Of a stretch of DNA of 64,000 bases, positions 1-8,585 are shown piece by piece; positions within the stretch are counted from its first letter, which is position 1; each line of letters begins with the position of its first letter. The translations under genes were made by a program, and so were the position numbers. A model generated the notes under the pieces. That model searched no databases and was not told the origin of the DNA. It saw only the letters and a list, made by a program, of their open reading frames with translations. Source of the DNA: an uncultured Anaerotruncus sp. (GTDB lineage: Bacteria; Bacillota; Clostridia; Oscillospirales; Acutalibacteraceae). The stretch covers positions 1 through 64,000 of the forward strand of contig UQDL01000008.1 of NCBI GenBank assembly GCA_900539775.1, written 5' to 3'.

Positions 1-255
1 CTTTTCGATTCGTAATACTTTTGCGTATGATTCCAAATTCGTATGCAGTTAGGGGCTTTTTTCGCAGAAAATCAAGGCTTTTGCGTATTCACTTGAGTAT
101 TGCGGTATGATGATTAAAAATCAAAGAATTTTGGCAACGCTGTAAGCAAAAATTGACGAGTTCGCTTAGAAACAGAGTAACTCGTCGGACTAAAACTAAA
201 AACGGCTTGTAGGCAATTTGTGAAAGCCTGTGAGCAAATAAACGGAGGTGATAAA
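1..255. other. non-coding left edge of integrative element
   Basis: I see no convincing gene here. The stretch carries an 11-base direct repeat, CTTTTGCGTAT, at 18-28 and 78-88. It also has several TA-rich tracts upstream of the excisionase. By position it should be the regulatory or recombinase-arm region of the element whose xis and int follow. That role is inference only. Confidence 0.4.
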
Positions 256-450
256 GTGTATAAAAACTTTGATGAAATGCCCGTAATGCTTTCAGTCAAT
301 CAAGCAGCGGAGGTGCTTGGCATATCTAATGTCAGCTTGTATAAGCTGATTGAAAAAGATAAATCGTTCCCCATTGTTCAGTTAGGCAGAAGAAAATCCA
401 TTCCAAAAGAACAACTCAAGGAATGGATTGACGAAAAATCTAAAAGATAA
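256..450 (+). CDS. excisionase / MerR-type HTH DNA-binding protein
   Basis: This is a small (64 aa) DNA-binding protein of the excisionase family, expected to bind the element ends and bias the neighbouring integrase toward excision. The sequence holds one winged-helix module: LSVNQAAEVLGIS, then VSLYKLI, then RRKSIPKEQLKEWI, the usual excisionase layout. I start it at GTG 256 because GGAGG lies at 244-248; the upstream ATG at 220 has no such site. It sits 67 bases upstream of the integrase on the same strand, the usual xis-int order. A MerR-type regulator of another element function is the main alternative. Confidence 0.75.
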   Translation: MYKNFDEMPVMLSVNQAAEVLGISNVSLYKLIEKDKSFPIVQLGRRKSIPKEQLKEWIDEKSKR

Positions 451-517
451 TTATCTGGCTATTGAAAAAGGCTTGTGGTAATGTTTGAGTTGCCAAAAGC
501 AGAAAGGAGGCTATAGA

Positions 518-1693
518 ATGGCAAGAAGAACAAAAGGCGAAGGAACACTTCGCAAAAGAAAAGACGGAAGATGGGAAGGTTGGTTTAACATCGGTAAAGA
601 CGAAAACGGCAAGACAAAACGAAAAAGCGTTACCGCAAAAACCAAATCCGAATGTCAAGAAAAGCTGAACAAAGCCAAAGAAGAATATCTGAAAGAACAG
701 TCTGTGTTATCTTCTCACACTTACTTGACCGATTCCGATCCCACGCTTAATGAATGGTATGAAATATGGATAAACACATTTTGCAGAAATGTTATCAAGG
801 ACTATACCGTAAACGGTTACGAGCAAAGGTTCAAAACAAATATCTTACCTGCGTTGGGTAATATGAAATTAAGCGAGCTGTCCACCGTAAACTGTCAGCA
901 GTTCTTGGTGGGATTATTCAGTGACGGCAGGCAACGAGGCAGAGAGAAATACGGTAACGGATTGGCATATTACTCGGTAAAAGGGATAGAGAGAACACTA
1001 AGTTCTTGCCTTCAAAAAGCAGTGGATGAAGATTTAATTCCAAAGAATCCCATATCAAAAGTTAAATTGCCGAACTGCACAAAGCCTGAAATGAAAACGC
1101 TGAAGAAAGAAGAATTAACAGCTTTTCTTGAAGAAACCAAGCGTTCGGGTTGCTATGAATTCTACTATCTTGAACTGACAACGGGTATGAGATTAGGTGA
1201 AATCTGTGCTTTGGAATGGAATGATTTAAGCCTTGAAAACAAAACGATAACGGTAAACAAGGCGGTACAAAAAATCAAAGGCGAGATAAAAATCAACACA
1301 CCGAAAACAAAAAGTTCAATCAGAACGATAAGATTATGTGATGAGTGTATTCGGTTATTAAGTGAGTTGAAAGAAAATCAAATACCGAAATCAAAGTACA
1401 TATTCCCGTCTACCATAACAGGAGAGATACGAGATACTTCTGCCGTAACAAGAAGATTACACAGAATGCAAGACAGAGCAGGCGTGCCGAGAATACGCTT
1501 TCACGACTTAAGGCACAGCTTTGCAACCTTATCCCTTGAACAAGGAATGGACATTAAAACCGTATCGCATATGTTAGGTCATACGGATGCCGGCTTTACA
1601 ATGAACACCTATATGCATGTGACGGATTCCATGCAAGAAAATGTTGCAAACACAATGGGAAATCTACTCGGCGGAAATGTGGCAAATTCATAA
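518..1693 (+). CDS. int: tyrosine recombinase / integrase
   Basis: This phage-type integrase (391 aa) catalyses site-specific integration and excision. The N-terminus (GEGTLRKRKDGRWEGWF) is an arm-binding domain like that of Tn916-type integrases, followed by a helical core-binding domain. The catalytic set is visible: Arg in TGMRLGEICALEW (about residue 224), HDLRHSFATL (about 328), LGHTDAGFT, and the nucleophile Tyr in NTYMHV near residue 365. The length is normal and no lesion is visible. ATG 518 is chosen over ATG 485 because AGGAGG lies 7 bases before it. The gene ends 152 bases from the 3' end of tRNA-Thr, which points to that tRNA as the attachment site. Confidence 0.93.
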   Translation: MARRTKGEGTLRKRKDGRWEGWFNIGKDENGKTKRKSVTAKTKSECQEKLNKAKEEYLKEQSVLSSHTYLTDSDPTLNEWYEIWINTFCRNVIKDYTVNGYEQRFKTNILPALGNMKLSELSTVNCQQFLVGLFSDGRQRGREKYGNGLAYYSVKGIERTLSSCLQKAVDEDLIPKNPISKVKLPNCTKPEMKTLKKEELTAFLEETKRSGCYEFYYLELTTGMRLGEICALEWNDLSLENKTITVNKAVQKIKGEIKINTPKTKSSIRTIRLCDECIRLLSELKENQIPKSKYIFPSTITGEIRDTSAVTRRLHRMQDRAGVPRIRFHDLRHSFATLSLEQGMDIKTVSHMLGHTDAGFTMNTYMHVTDSMQENVANTMGNLLGGNVANS

Positions 1694-1736
1694 ATGGTCA
1701 ATAGATGGTCTTTGGCTGAAAATCAAATAAACGAAC

Positions 1737-1772
1737 AAAATCTCACTTTGTAAAAAAGAGTGAGATTTTTTG
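1737..1772 (+). terminator. intrinsic terminator of the integrase gene
   Basis: An 11-bp inverted repeat (AAAATCTCACT at 1737-1747, AGTGAGATTTT at 1759-1769) runs into a T tract, just after the int stop codon. Confidence 0.85.
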
Positions 1773-1801
1773 TTACATATTGAATTTTGAAATTCTTTTC
1801 T

Positions 1802-1846
1802 GAAAAAAGAAAAAACCTGCGAAAACGCCGTGTTTACGCAGGTTTT
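1802..1846 (-). terminator. intrinsic terminator of the tRNA-Thr transcript
   Basis: Read on the minus strand, AAAACCTGCG pairs with CGCAGGTTTT (1812-1846), followed by a T-rich tail. It begins at the tRNA's encoded CCA end, so transcription stops right after the tRNA. Confidence 0.8.
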
Positions 1847-1921
1847 GGAGCTGATAGTCGGACTCGAACCGACGGCCTGCGCATTACGAATGCGCTGCTC
1901 TACCAACTGAGCCATATCAGC
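1846..1921 (-). tRNA. tRNA-Thr (anticodon CGU)
   Basis: This is a complete 76-base cloverleaf. The 7-bp acceptor stem is GCTGATA/TATCAGC. The D-arm contains CTCAGTTGGTAGAG, the anticodon stem is GCGCA/TGCGC around loop TTCGTAA (anticodon CGT, threonine), and the T-arm contains GGTTCGAGTCC. The CCA end is encoded. Its 3' end faces the integrase, the orientation expected when an element inserts into a tRNA 3' end and restores it. Confidence 0.96.
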
Positions 1922-1944
1922 ATTTATTCAATTTTTCACTTGCT

Positions 1945-2010
1945 TTGAGCCTAAATCGACGAACAACCTTCCGTTTACGAATGATCTGCTCTACCAACTG
2001 AGCCTAAGCG
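1945..2010 (-). pseudogene. decayed tRNA-Thr copy
   Basis: The minus strand repeats the D-arm of the neighbouring tRNA-Thr (GGCTCAGTTGGTAGAGCAG) and its anticodon loop (CATTCGTAA). The anticodon stem, T-arm and acceptor no longer pair properly and no CCA end is present. It lies between the promoter at 2052-2080 and the intact tRNA, so it is probably still transcribed as part of the precursor. I read it as a tandem duplicate that has degenerated. Confidence 0.75.
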
Positions 2011-2051
2011 AAATCAAACAATGAAGCAATAATTTTCAAATTGCATTAGCA

Positions 2052-2080
2052 ATTATACAATAAATCACGTATCAGGTCAA
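2052..2080 (-). promoter_or_regulatory. promoter for the tRNA-Thr transcript
   Basis: On the minus strand TTGACC and TATAAT are separated by 17 bases. The first transcribed feature is the decayed tRNA copy, then the intact tRNA-Thr. Confidence 0.8.
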
Positions 2081-2086
2081 GAGAAT

Positions 2087-2563
2087 TTAAAGAAGTTCAC
2101 AGAGTTTTTCAAAAACGAAGCAAACGCTCTCTGCACGCACTTGATTTCTGCCGATATTTCCAAATTGCCGAGTAAAGGTATGCACACTGCCGTTTATAAA
2201 AAAGCCAAAGCAAACCATGCCGACGGGTTTTGCCACCGTGCCGCCCGATGGGCCTGCAACTCCCGTTATACCGACCGCTACCTGAGATTTTGCGTTTTCT
2301 GCCGCTCCGCAAGCCATTTGTGCTGCAACGGATTCTGACACAACGCCGAATTCTTCAATTGCATTTGGCGAAACGCCGAGATACTTTATTTTGGCTTCAT
2401 TTGCATACGTTATGAAAGACACATCCAAAACAGCAGATGCGCCCGGCTCATCCACAAGAGCGCCGCAGCACTTACCGCCGGTGCAACTTTCCGCAAATGA
2501 AATATGCCAATTTTTTTTAATCAATTTATCAACAACTTCTGCAGTTAAAAACTTATTACACAT
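2087..2563 (-). CDS. pncC: nicotinamide-nucleotide amidohydrolase PncC (CinA C-terminal domain)
   Basis: PncC deamidates nicotinamide mononucleotide to nicotinate mononucleotide in NAD salvage. The 158-aa protein is the stand-alone CinA C-terminal domain. It shows AESCTGG near residues 25-30, the ITGVAGPSGGT loop around 98-108, and a KPVGMVCFGF strand. It lacks the N-terminal MoCF-like domain of full CinA, so a competence role is not implied. The start overlaps the end of the upstream HAD gene by 8 bases, so it is probably the last gene of the rimP operon. Confidence 0.9.
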   Translation of the reverse strand: MCNKFLTAEVVDKLIKKNWHISFAESCTGGKCCGALVDEPGASAVLDVSFITYANEAKIKYLGVSPNAIEEFGVVSESVAAQMACGAAENAKSQVAVGITGVAGPSGGTVAKPVGMVCFGFFINGSVHTFTRQFGNIGRNQVRAESVCFVFEKLCELL

Positions 2564-3218
2564 AATTTATCACATCATATAATTTATTAACAACCGGCAC
2601 ATCGGGGCGCAAATTTTTATCTTTAAACCAGCCCCAATTCATACGCACAGCCTTCATTCCCGCACCGAGTGCTCCCTCAATATCATTAACCGGATGATCG
2701 CCCACATAAAGGCATTCCTCAGGCTTTAAACCAAGCTGAGCAGCAGTATACAAAAAAATCTGTGCCTGCGGCTTTGCAAAATCATAATCACCGGAAACAA
2801 CAGTTATATCACAATACGGCAAAAGGCCGCTGTTATCAAGCTTTGTGTGTTGCAAAACAGAAGGGCCGTTTGTGATTATACCTGTTTTTATATTTCTTTT
2901 ATGCAGTTCCTTCAAAAGCGGAATGGCATCATCAAAAATAATGCAATACTTGCCGAAGTTTTTCTCATAATGATTTGTTAGTGCCTTTGCACTCGGTGAG
3001 TTTTCCCAACCCCACATTTTGATAAGGCCGGAAAACCAAGTATTGCGCTCTGCGTAACCGCCGTTTCCGGTTCTAACCATATCATCTCTGCGTTTTTGCC
3101 TTTCTTCATTACTGAGATTAGGCATAAATTCGGCAGTAAATGCATCTGTGTATTTATCAAATGCAGAGGTGCGATCCTGCAAAGTTTCATCAAAATCAAA
3201 TAATACTGCTTTTATCAT
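2556..3218 (-). CDS. HAD-superfamily hydrolase (subfamily IA)
   Basis: This cytosolic phosphatase-like protein (220 aa) has the HAD motifs in order. These are FDFDETL at residues 7-13 (nucleophile Asp8, acid/base Asp10), the motif II region TGIITNGPS, the motif III Lys in DFAKPQ, and GDHPVNDIEGA as motif IV. The cap is helical, as in YjjG-type nucleotidases and phosphoglycolate phosphatases; the substrate cannot be read from sequence. I start at ATG 3218 (MIKAVLFDFD), the canonical family N-terminus, which overlaps the end of ribF by 23 bases. Confidence 0.88.
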   Translation of the reverse strand: MIKAVLFDFDETLQDRTSAFDKYTDAFTAEFMPNLSNEERQKRRDDMVRTGNGGYAERNTWFSGLIKMWGWENSPSAKALTNHYEKNFGKYCIIFDDAIPLLKELHKRNIKTGIITNGPSVLQHTKLDNSGLLPYCDITVVSGDYDFAKPQAQIFLYTAAQLGLKPEECLYVGDHPVNDIEGALGAGMKAVRMNWGWFKDKNLRPDVPVVNKLYDVINYV

Positions 3219-4011
3219 AATCGAGTTGCTCTTTAAGTTCTTCCTTATTTTTAAATAATTTTTCAGGGCGCATATAATCAACAAGCTCAACCGTTACCGT
3301 TTCATCATAAAGATTGCCGCTGAAATCAAAAATATGCGTTTCCGAAAGCGGAACAACCACCTTCCATGTTGGCCGCACGCCGATATTCGTGAAGGCCTTA
3401 TATGATTTATTTCCTATCAAAACACGGCTTTCGTATACACCGAATCGCGGCACAATTAACCCCTGTGGCAAATGCTGATTTATGGTTGGAAAACCGATTG
3501 TGCGCCCACGCTGATCGCCTTTGATTACGGGGGCTTCATAGGTGAAATTATAGCCGAGCATCTCATTGGCAGATCTTATTCTGCCCTCAGAAACAGCCTT
3601 TCTGATTCTGGTTGAGCTTATCGGCATGCCTTCGTAATCCTGAGCATCAAGAATGCGAACCCAAATATCACGCTGCTCTAGATACTTTCTCATATCAAGA
3701 GCAGACCAAGAAGCATTTTTGCCGAATCTGAAATTAAATCCGCAAAGCACAGTTTGCGCACCAAATTTATCAATCAAAATTCTTTGAATAAATTCCTCGC
3801 CTGTGTAATTTTTAATTTCATCAAAATCCGCAAAAACGGCATTAGGATAGCGCTTTTCAAATATGCTTTTTTGCAGCAATGAGAATTTATTATGCACACA
3901 ATAAATAATGGTTTTCTCAGCGCCCGTTACAACGGTTTTATGTGCAAGATGCATACCGTCAAAATCGCCGAGCGCAACAGCTGTTCTGTTTTTACCGTAA
4001 TTGTTATCCAT
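3196..4011 (-). CDS. ribF: bifunctional riboflavin kinase / FAD synthetase
   Basis: RibF converts riboflavin to FMN and then FAD. The N-terminal nucleotidyltransferase shows GDFDGMHLAH (equivalent of GxFDGxHxGH) and ISSTRIRKAVSEG. The C-terminal flavokinase starts around residue 165 with GRTIGFPTIN and continues through the GVYESRV strand. At 271 aa it is somewhat shorter than the usual 300-320, chiefly at the N-terminus, but both motif sets are complete. It lies 3 bases after truB, a conserved operon partner. Confidence 0.93.
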   Translation of the reverse strand: MDNNYGKNRTAVALGDFDGMHLAHKTVVTGAEKTIIYCVHNKFSLLQKSIFEKRYPNAVFADFDEIKNYTGEEFIQRILIDKFGAQTVLCGFNFRFGKNASWSALDMRKYLEQRDIWVRILDAQDYEGMPISSTRIRKAVSEGRIRSANEMLGYNFTYEAPVIKGDQRGRTIGFPTINQHLPQGLIVPRFGVYESRVLIGNKSYKAFTNIGVRPTWKVVVPLSETHIFDFSGNLYDETVTVELVDYMRPEKLFKNKEELKEQLDYDKSSII

Positions 4012-4014
4012 AAT

Positions 4015-4902
4015 TTATTCCACAAGCAATCGCTTTACCTTTAACTGTGAATTTTCTTCCATACCCAAGCCCAAAAACTCGCCGCATGGCGAATAAACTC
4101 TGTAAACGGCGCTTTCGGCAATCGGGCTTTTTATTCTTTCTGCATCAAGCGCACCGCCGTTTTTAAAACGAATTGACTGCGCCGAAGAAACTGTTAATTT
4201 TTCAAATTGCAAAAATGCATTTTCAACGGGCAGCAAATATTTTTGCATATTTTCTTCCGCCTCTTTGGCGGCAAAAAGGGATTCAAGATTTGCACAATCA
4301 TTAAGTGAAAACCCGCAAGCCAAGGTTCGGCGCAAAGCTGTCATAACCGCACCGGTACCCAGCTGCCTGCCCAAATCATCAATCAACGATCTTATATATG
4401 TGCCTTTTGTGCAAAGCACATCTATCACATAAGCATTACCGTTTTTCGGCAGCATATCAAGCCTTTTAATTTCAATTTCCCTTGCTTGGCGCTCAACATC
4501 AACGCCGCTTCTTGCAAGCTCATAAAGCCTTTTGCCGCCTACCGACACTGCCGAATACATAGGCGGCACCTGCATTATTTTACCTTTAAAGCTACCAAGG
4601 GCACAACGCACCTGCTCCTCGCTGCAATTAACAGGAAACTCACCTGTTACATTACCTGTTATATCAAGCGTGTCTGTTATTTTTCCAAGCACAAATTCAG
4701 CACGGTAACCCTTATCGTGCTCGGGCAAATGGCTTAAAAACTTTGTGGCGCCGCCTATCATAACAGGCAAAACGCCTGTTGCAAGCGGGTCGAGTGTGCC
4801 TGCATGCCCAACTTTTTTTTCGCCGAAGATTTTTCTCAGCCTTGAGCACACGGCAAACGATGTCATTCCCTGCGGCTTATCTATGCAAATAATACCCGTC
4901 AT
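4015..4902 (-). CDS. truB: tRNA pseudouridine-55 synthase
   Basis: TruB makes pseudouridine 55 in the T-loop of most tRNAs. The 295-aa protein opens with GIICIDKPQGMTS. It carries the catalytic motif GHAGTLDPLATG with Asp38, followed by KGTYIRSLIDDLG, typical of the family. The C-terminal 60 residues are a short PUA-like region. The ATG overlaps the nrnA stop by 4 bases, which suggests translational coupling. Confidence 0.96.
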   Translation of the reverse strand: MTGIICIDKPQGMTSFAVCSRLRKIFGEKKVGHAGTLDPLATGVLPVMIGGATKFLSHLPEHDKGYRAEFVLGKITDTLDITGNVTGEFPVNCSEEQVRCALGSFKGKIMQVPPMYSAVSVGGKRLYELARSGVDVERQAREIEIKRLDMLPKNGNAYVIDVLCTKGTYIRSLIDDLGRQLGTGAVMTALRRTLACGFSLNDCANLESLFAAKEAEENMQKYLLPVENAFLQFEKLTVSSAQSIRFKNGGALDAERIKSPIAESAVYRVYSPCGEFLGLGMEENSQLKVKRLLVE

Positions 4903-5843
4903 TTAAGATATTCTCCGCATTTTTTAACAATCTGCTCCAAAGCCTCATCAACAGAGCAATCAAATCTGCACGCAGCAGCCTGCGCATGGCCGCCGCCGCC
5001 GAAATTTTTTGCAAGGGCTGCGGCATTAACGCTTTCATATGTTCTGATTGAGGCTTTGCAGGTTTTATTTGCCTTTTCACGAATCGTTATGCCGATTTCA
5101 ACACCCTCTATCTGCCTTGTCAGCGGAGCAAGAGCCTCTGTTTCTTGCTCGTTTGAGCCTGTTTTTGCATACATATCCTGAGTTACCGTTATAACGGCAA
5201 CTCTATCATTGCAAAACATTTTCATATTATTCAGAGCAAGTTTTTCAAGAGCCACATATGTTTTCGTTTTCGTTTCAAACATGGCCCTGTTGATTTTGCC
5301 GTTATCGGCGCCCAGATCAATAAGCTCTGCGGCAATTCTGTAAGACTGTGCCGTGGTTGAAGCATATCTGAAGCAACCCGTATCGGTTGAAATTCCCGTA
5401 TAAAGGCAATCTGCAATTTTTTTATCTATTTTTACACCCATTTCATTTATGAGCATATAGATAATTTCACACGCTGCGGGATAATCACGAAGCAAAAGCT
5501 TTTTTGCAAACTCAGTATTCGTTAAATGATGATCAACGCAAAGGTCTATTTTGCCTGCATATTTATCCTGCAGGCTGCCAAGCAAATTTTCCGTTGCAAC
5601 ATCAACGGCAACGATATAACTCGGCTCAAAATCCTCAAAATCAATATCATCAAAAAGATAATTATACTTTTTAGGAATTTCATCATCATTTATCACCCTT
5701 GCTTTTTTGCCGATTTGCATAAGCGCACGGCAAAGAGCAAAGCCGGAGCCGAGAGTATCCCCGTCCGGATGGGCGTGTGTTAAAATCAAAATGTTATTCT
5801 GCTGCAAAAGCAGCTTTGCACATTCTTTAAAATCAATTTTCAT
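4899..5843 (-). CDS. nrnA: DHH-family oligoribonuclease / pAp phosphatase
   Basis: NrnA degrades nano-RNAs and dephosphorylates pAp. The protein (314 aa) shows the DHH set: HAHPDGDTLGS at about residues 23-33, VAVDVAT, the DHH signature in CVDHHLTN, and a DTGCFRY motif. The C-terminal DHHA1 domain ends in GGGGHAQAAACR. All metal ligands appear present. It lies between rbfA (11-base overlap) and truB, its standard location in Firmicutes. Confidence 0.94.
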   Translation of the reverse strand: MKIDFKECAKLLLQQNNILILTHAHPDGDTLGSGFALCRALMQIGKKARVINDDEIPKKYNYLFDDIDFEDFEPSYIVAVDVATENLLGSLQDKYAGKIDLCVDHHLTNTEFAKKLLLRDYPAACEIIYMLINEMGVKIDKKIADCLYTGISTDTGCFRYASTTAQSYRIAAELIDLGADNGKINRAMFETKTKTYVALEKLALNNMKMFCNDRVAVITVTQDMYAKTGSNEQETEALAPLTRQIEGVEIGITIREKANKTCKASIRTYESVNAAALAKNFGGGGHAQAAACRFDCSVDEALEQIVKKCGEYLK

Positions 5844-6183
5844 TTGAAGCGTCCTTTAGCTTTTCAAATATCTCCATTCCCTTTTTAATTGAATCATCTG
5901 CAACAAAGCTGAGCTCCGGTGCTTTTCTGAGATGGAGATTATTTCCGAGCGATCTGCGTAAATATCCCTGCGCAGAATCAAGACCCTTGCAGGCTTCTTT
6001 AGCTGCATTAAGGCCTTCCATAGCGCTGACATAAACCTTGGCATAGCTTAAATCGTTTGAAACCTTAACATTCACAACGGTAAGCATTTTACCCGCAACG
6101 CGCGGATCCTTCAATTCCCTCATAAGTGAGATTAACTCACGCTTAATATCTTCCGATATTCTGTCTATACGATAACCGGCCAT
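5833..6183 (-). CDS. rbfA: 30S ribosome-binding factor A
   Basis: RbfA is a KH-fold maturation factor of the 30S subunit. The sequence (116 aa) shows the family start YRIDRISEDIKREL, the central strand LTVVNVKVSNDLSYAKVYVS, and RKAPELSFVADDSI near the C-terminus. I start at ATG 6183; the in-frame TTG at 6189 is less likely because AGGGA lies 9 bases upstream of the ATG. It is nearly contiguous with infB, as in most bacteria. Confidence 0.95.
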   Translation of the reverse strand: MAGYRIDRISEDIKRELISLMRELKDPRVAGKMLTVVNVKVSNDLSYAKVYVSAMEGLNAAKEACKGLDSAQGYLRRSLGNNLHLRKAPELSFVADDSIKKGMEIFEKLKDASNEN

Positions 6184-6185
6184 GA

Positions 6186-8561
6186 TCAATCCCTGTATTC
6201 TTCAACAACATAGCACTCAAAGATATCGCCGGGCTTAATATCATTCCAGTTTTCAAGCGAAATGCCGCATTCATAACCGGAAGAAACATCCTTAACATCA
6301 TCCTTAAAGCGCTTAAGATTTTTAATAGGTGTATCTGCAATCTCTTTTCCGTTTCTCATAACACGAACTTTGCCGTTTCTGCGGATTGTGCCGCTTGTTA
6401 CGAGCGAGCCTGCAATTGAGCCCACGCTTGAAACGGTGTATACCTCACGAACCTCTGCCGTGCCGGTGTCTACATTACGGTACTTAACGGAACGCATACC
6501 TCTCATTGCGGCCTCAATATCCTCAATAAGATCATATATAATGCTGTATTGCTTGATTTCAATGCCGTCTCTTGCGGCATTATCCGCAGCATCCTGCTCA
6601 ACATCTGTTGCAAATGCAACAATGATTGCATTTGATGCGTTTGCAAGCATAACATCGGAATCATTTACGGCACCTACTGCACCGTGAATTATTCTGACAC
6701 GAACTTCATCATTTTCAATTTTAAGAAGTGACTGCTTAACAGCCTCAACAGAGCCTTGAACATCTGCCTTGATAATAATATTAAGCTCTTTAAGCTGCCC
6801 TTCTTCAAGAGTTGAGAACAAAGTATCAAGAGTAACCTTATGGAACTGCTTGAATTCTTCTTCCTTAGCTTTTTCTTTTCTTTGCTCAACAAGCTGCTTT
6901 GCAAGCTTTTCATTGGTTACGGCATTAAATTCATCGCCGCTCATTGGAGCCTGATCAAGGCCCATTATTTCTACCGGAACAGACGGGCCAGCACTATTGA
7001 GCTTTTTGCCGCGATAATCCGTCATGGCTCTTACACGGCCTACTGCCGTGCCTGCAACAACATAATCGCCCGATTGAAGAGTGCCGTTTTGAACAAGAAA
7101 TGTTGCTATCGGACCTCTGCCCCTATCAAGCTTAGCTTCAATAACAACGCCCTTTGCGGCTCTGTTTGGATTGGCTTTAAGCTCGCACATTTCGGCAACA
7201 AGAAGAATTGTTTCAAGAAGCTTATCTATGCCCATGCCCGTTTTAGCGGAAACGGGAACGCAAATAACATCGCCGCCCCATTCTTCCGGCACGAGTTCCT
7301 GCTCTGTGAGCTGCTCCATAACTCTTGTTGGGTTTGCACCCTCTTTATCCATTTTGTTTATTGCCACAATAATCTGCACATTTGCAGCCTTTGCATGGTT
7401 TATTGCTTCGATTGTTTGAGGCATAATACCGTCGTCTGCGGCAACAACAAGCACTGCAATATCGGTTGCCATTGCGCCTCTTGCACGCATTGCGGTAAAT
7501 GCGGCATGGCCGGGTGTATCAAGAAATGTGATTTTTTGATTATTTACCTCAACCTGATAAGCGCCGATTGTTTGTGTGATACCGCCGGCTTCCGTTGAAG
7601 TTACATCGGTGTGGCGGATGGCATCAAGCACGGATGTTTTACCGTGGTCTACATGCCCCATAACGCAAACTACCGGCGGACGGGTGATTGCATTTTCATC
7701 ATCCTCAACCTCTTCCTCGATAATTTGCTCTTCGATGGAGATTTCAACCTTCTTTTCAACCTTTGCACCAAGCTCTGTTGCAACTATTTCTGCGGTGTCA
7801 TAATCAATTACTTCATTAACGGTTGCCATAACGCCGAGAGACATAAGCTTTTTAATAACTTCATTTGCAGTCATTCTGAGCAAGCTTGCAAGATCGCCAA
7901 CGGTGATTTCATCAGGCACCTGAATTTTAATTTGCTGCTTCTTTCTTTGCTCTGCAATTCTGGCAAGACGCTGTTGCTCTGTTTCCCTTTTGGAATGAGC
8001 CCTGATGCCCTGCGGTTTTTTCTTTCTGTATTGTTTTGATTTTTGGTTAAGCTTTTGCTTCTTTTGATAATCGCCCATTGAAGATGCCGGTGCGATATCC
8101 TCGTATTTTTGATTGTATTTTTCAAGATCAACGTTATTTACACGAGTGTCTACATGGCGAGCCTCGCCTTTTGTGCGTGCCTGCGGCTGCGCATCTGCCT
8201 TTTTCTTTGCTTTTTCTTCCGCACGCTTTGCAGCCTGCTCTGCCATTTGCAAAATTGCCGCTTGGCTTTCACGCTTTTTGTCCTTTGCGGTTTCCGCCTT
8301 TTTAGCCGGTTTATCCTGTTTTTTAGGAGCGGCATTTTCCGGCTTGGTCTTAGCCGTGCCGGATTTAAAATAGGCATCAAAATTTTTAACACTGTTTTGA
8401 ATGGTTATTTTATCAAAAAGTATATTGAGTTCGTTTTCTTCGAGGACTGTGGAAGCTTTCTTGGCCGGACCGCCACAATATTTATCAAGCAGCTCTATAA
8501 TTTCCTTGTTGCTCTTTCCGAAATCCTTGGCAACATCGGAAACCTTGACCTTAATTACCAT
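6186..8561 (-). CDS. infB: translation initiation factor IF-2
   Basis: IF-2 is the GTPase that brings fMet-tRNA to the 30S and promotes subunit joining. The 791-aa protein has an N-terminal IF2N module (residues 1-50), a lysine/alanine-rich linker (about 65-200), and a second IF2N module (DEITVGDLASLLRMTANEV). The G domain follows from about residue 300 with GHVDHGKTS (G1), DTPGH (G3) and NKMD (G4), then domains II-IV. A GGAGGA site precedes the ATG. It is complete. Confidence 0.97.
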   Translation of the reverse strand: MVIKVKVSDVAKDFGKSNKEIIELLDKYCGGPAKKASTVLEENELNILFDKITIQNSVKNFDAYFKSGTAKTKPENAAPKKQDKPAKKAETAKDKKRESQAAILQMAEQAAKRAEEKAKKKADAQPQARTKGEARHVDTRVNNVDLEKYNQKYEDIAPASSMGDYQKKQKLNQKSKQYRKKKPQGIRAHSKRETEQQRLARIAEQRKKQQIKIQVPDEITVGDLASLLRMTANEVIKKLMSLGVMATVNEVIDYDTAEIVATELGAKVEKKVEISIEEQIIEEEVEDDENAITRPPVVCVMGHVDHGKTSVLDAIRHTDVTSTEAGGITQTIGAYQVEVNNQKITFLDTPGHAAFTAMRARGAMATDIAVLVVAADDGIMPQTIEAINHAKAANVQIIVAINKMDKEGANPTRVMEQLTEQELVPEEWGGDVICVPVSAKTGMGIDKLLETILLVAEMCELKANPNRAAKGVVIEAKLDRGRGPIATFLVQNGTLQSGDYVVAGTAVGRVRAMTDYRGKKLNSAGPSVPVEIMGLDQAPMSGDEFNAVTNEKLAKQLVEQRKEKAKEEEFKQFHKVTLDTLFSTLEEGQLKELNIIIKADVQGSVEAVKQSLLKIENDEVRVRIIHGAVGAVNDSDVMLANASNAIIVAFATDVEQDAADNAARDGIEIKQYSIIYDLIEDIEAAMRGMRSVKYRNVDTGTAEVREVYTVSSVGSIAGSLVTSGTIRRNGKVRVMRNGKEIADTPIKNLKRFKDDVKDVSSGYECGISLENWNDIKPGDIFECYVVEEYRD

Positions 8562-8585
8562 ATAACCGATTCCTCCTTAACCGAT

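Noticed and set aside
1945..2010. A second functional tRNA-Thr
   Set aside because: Acceptor, anticodon and T stems do not pair and no CCA end is present.
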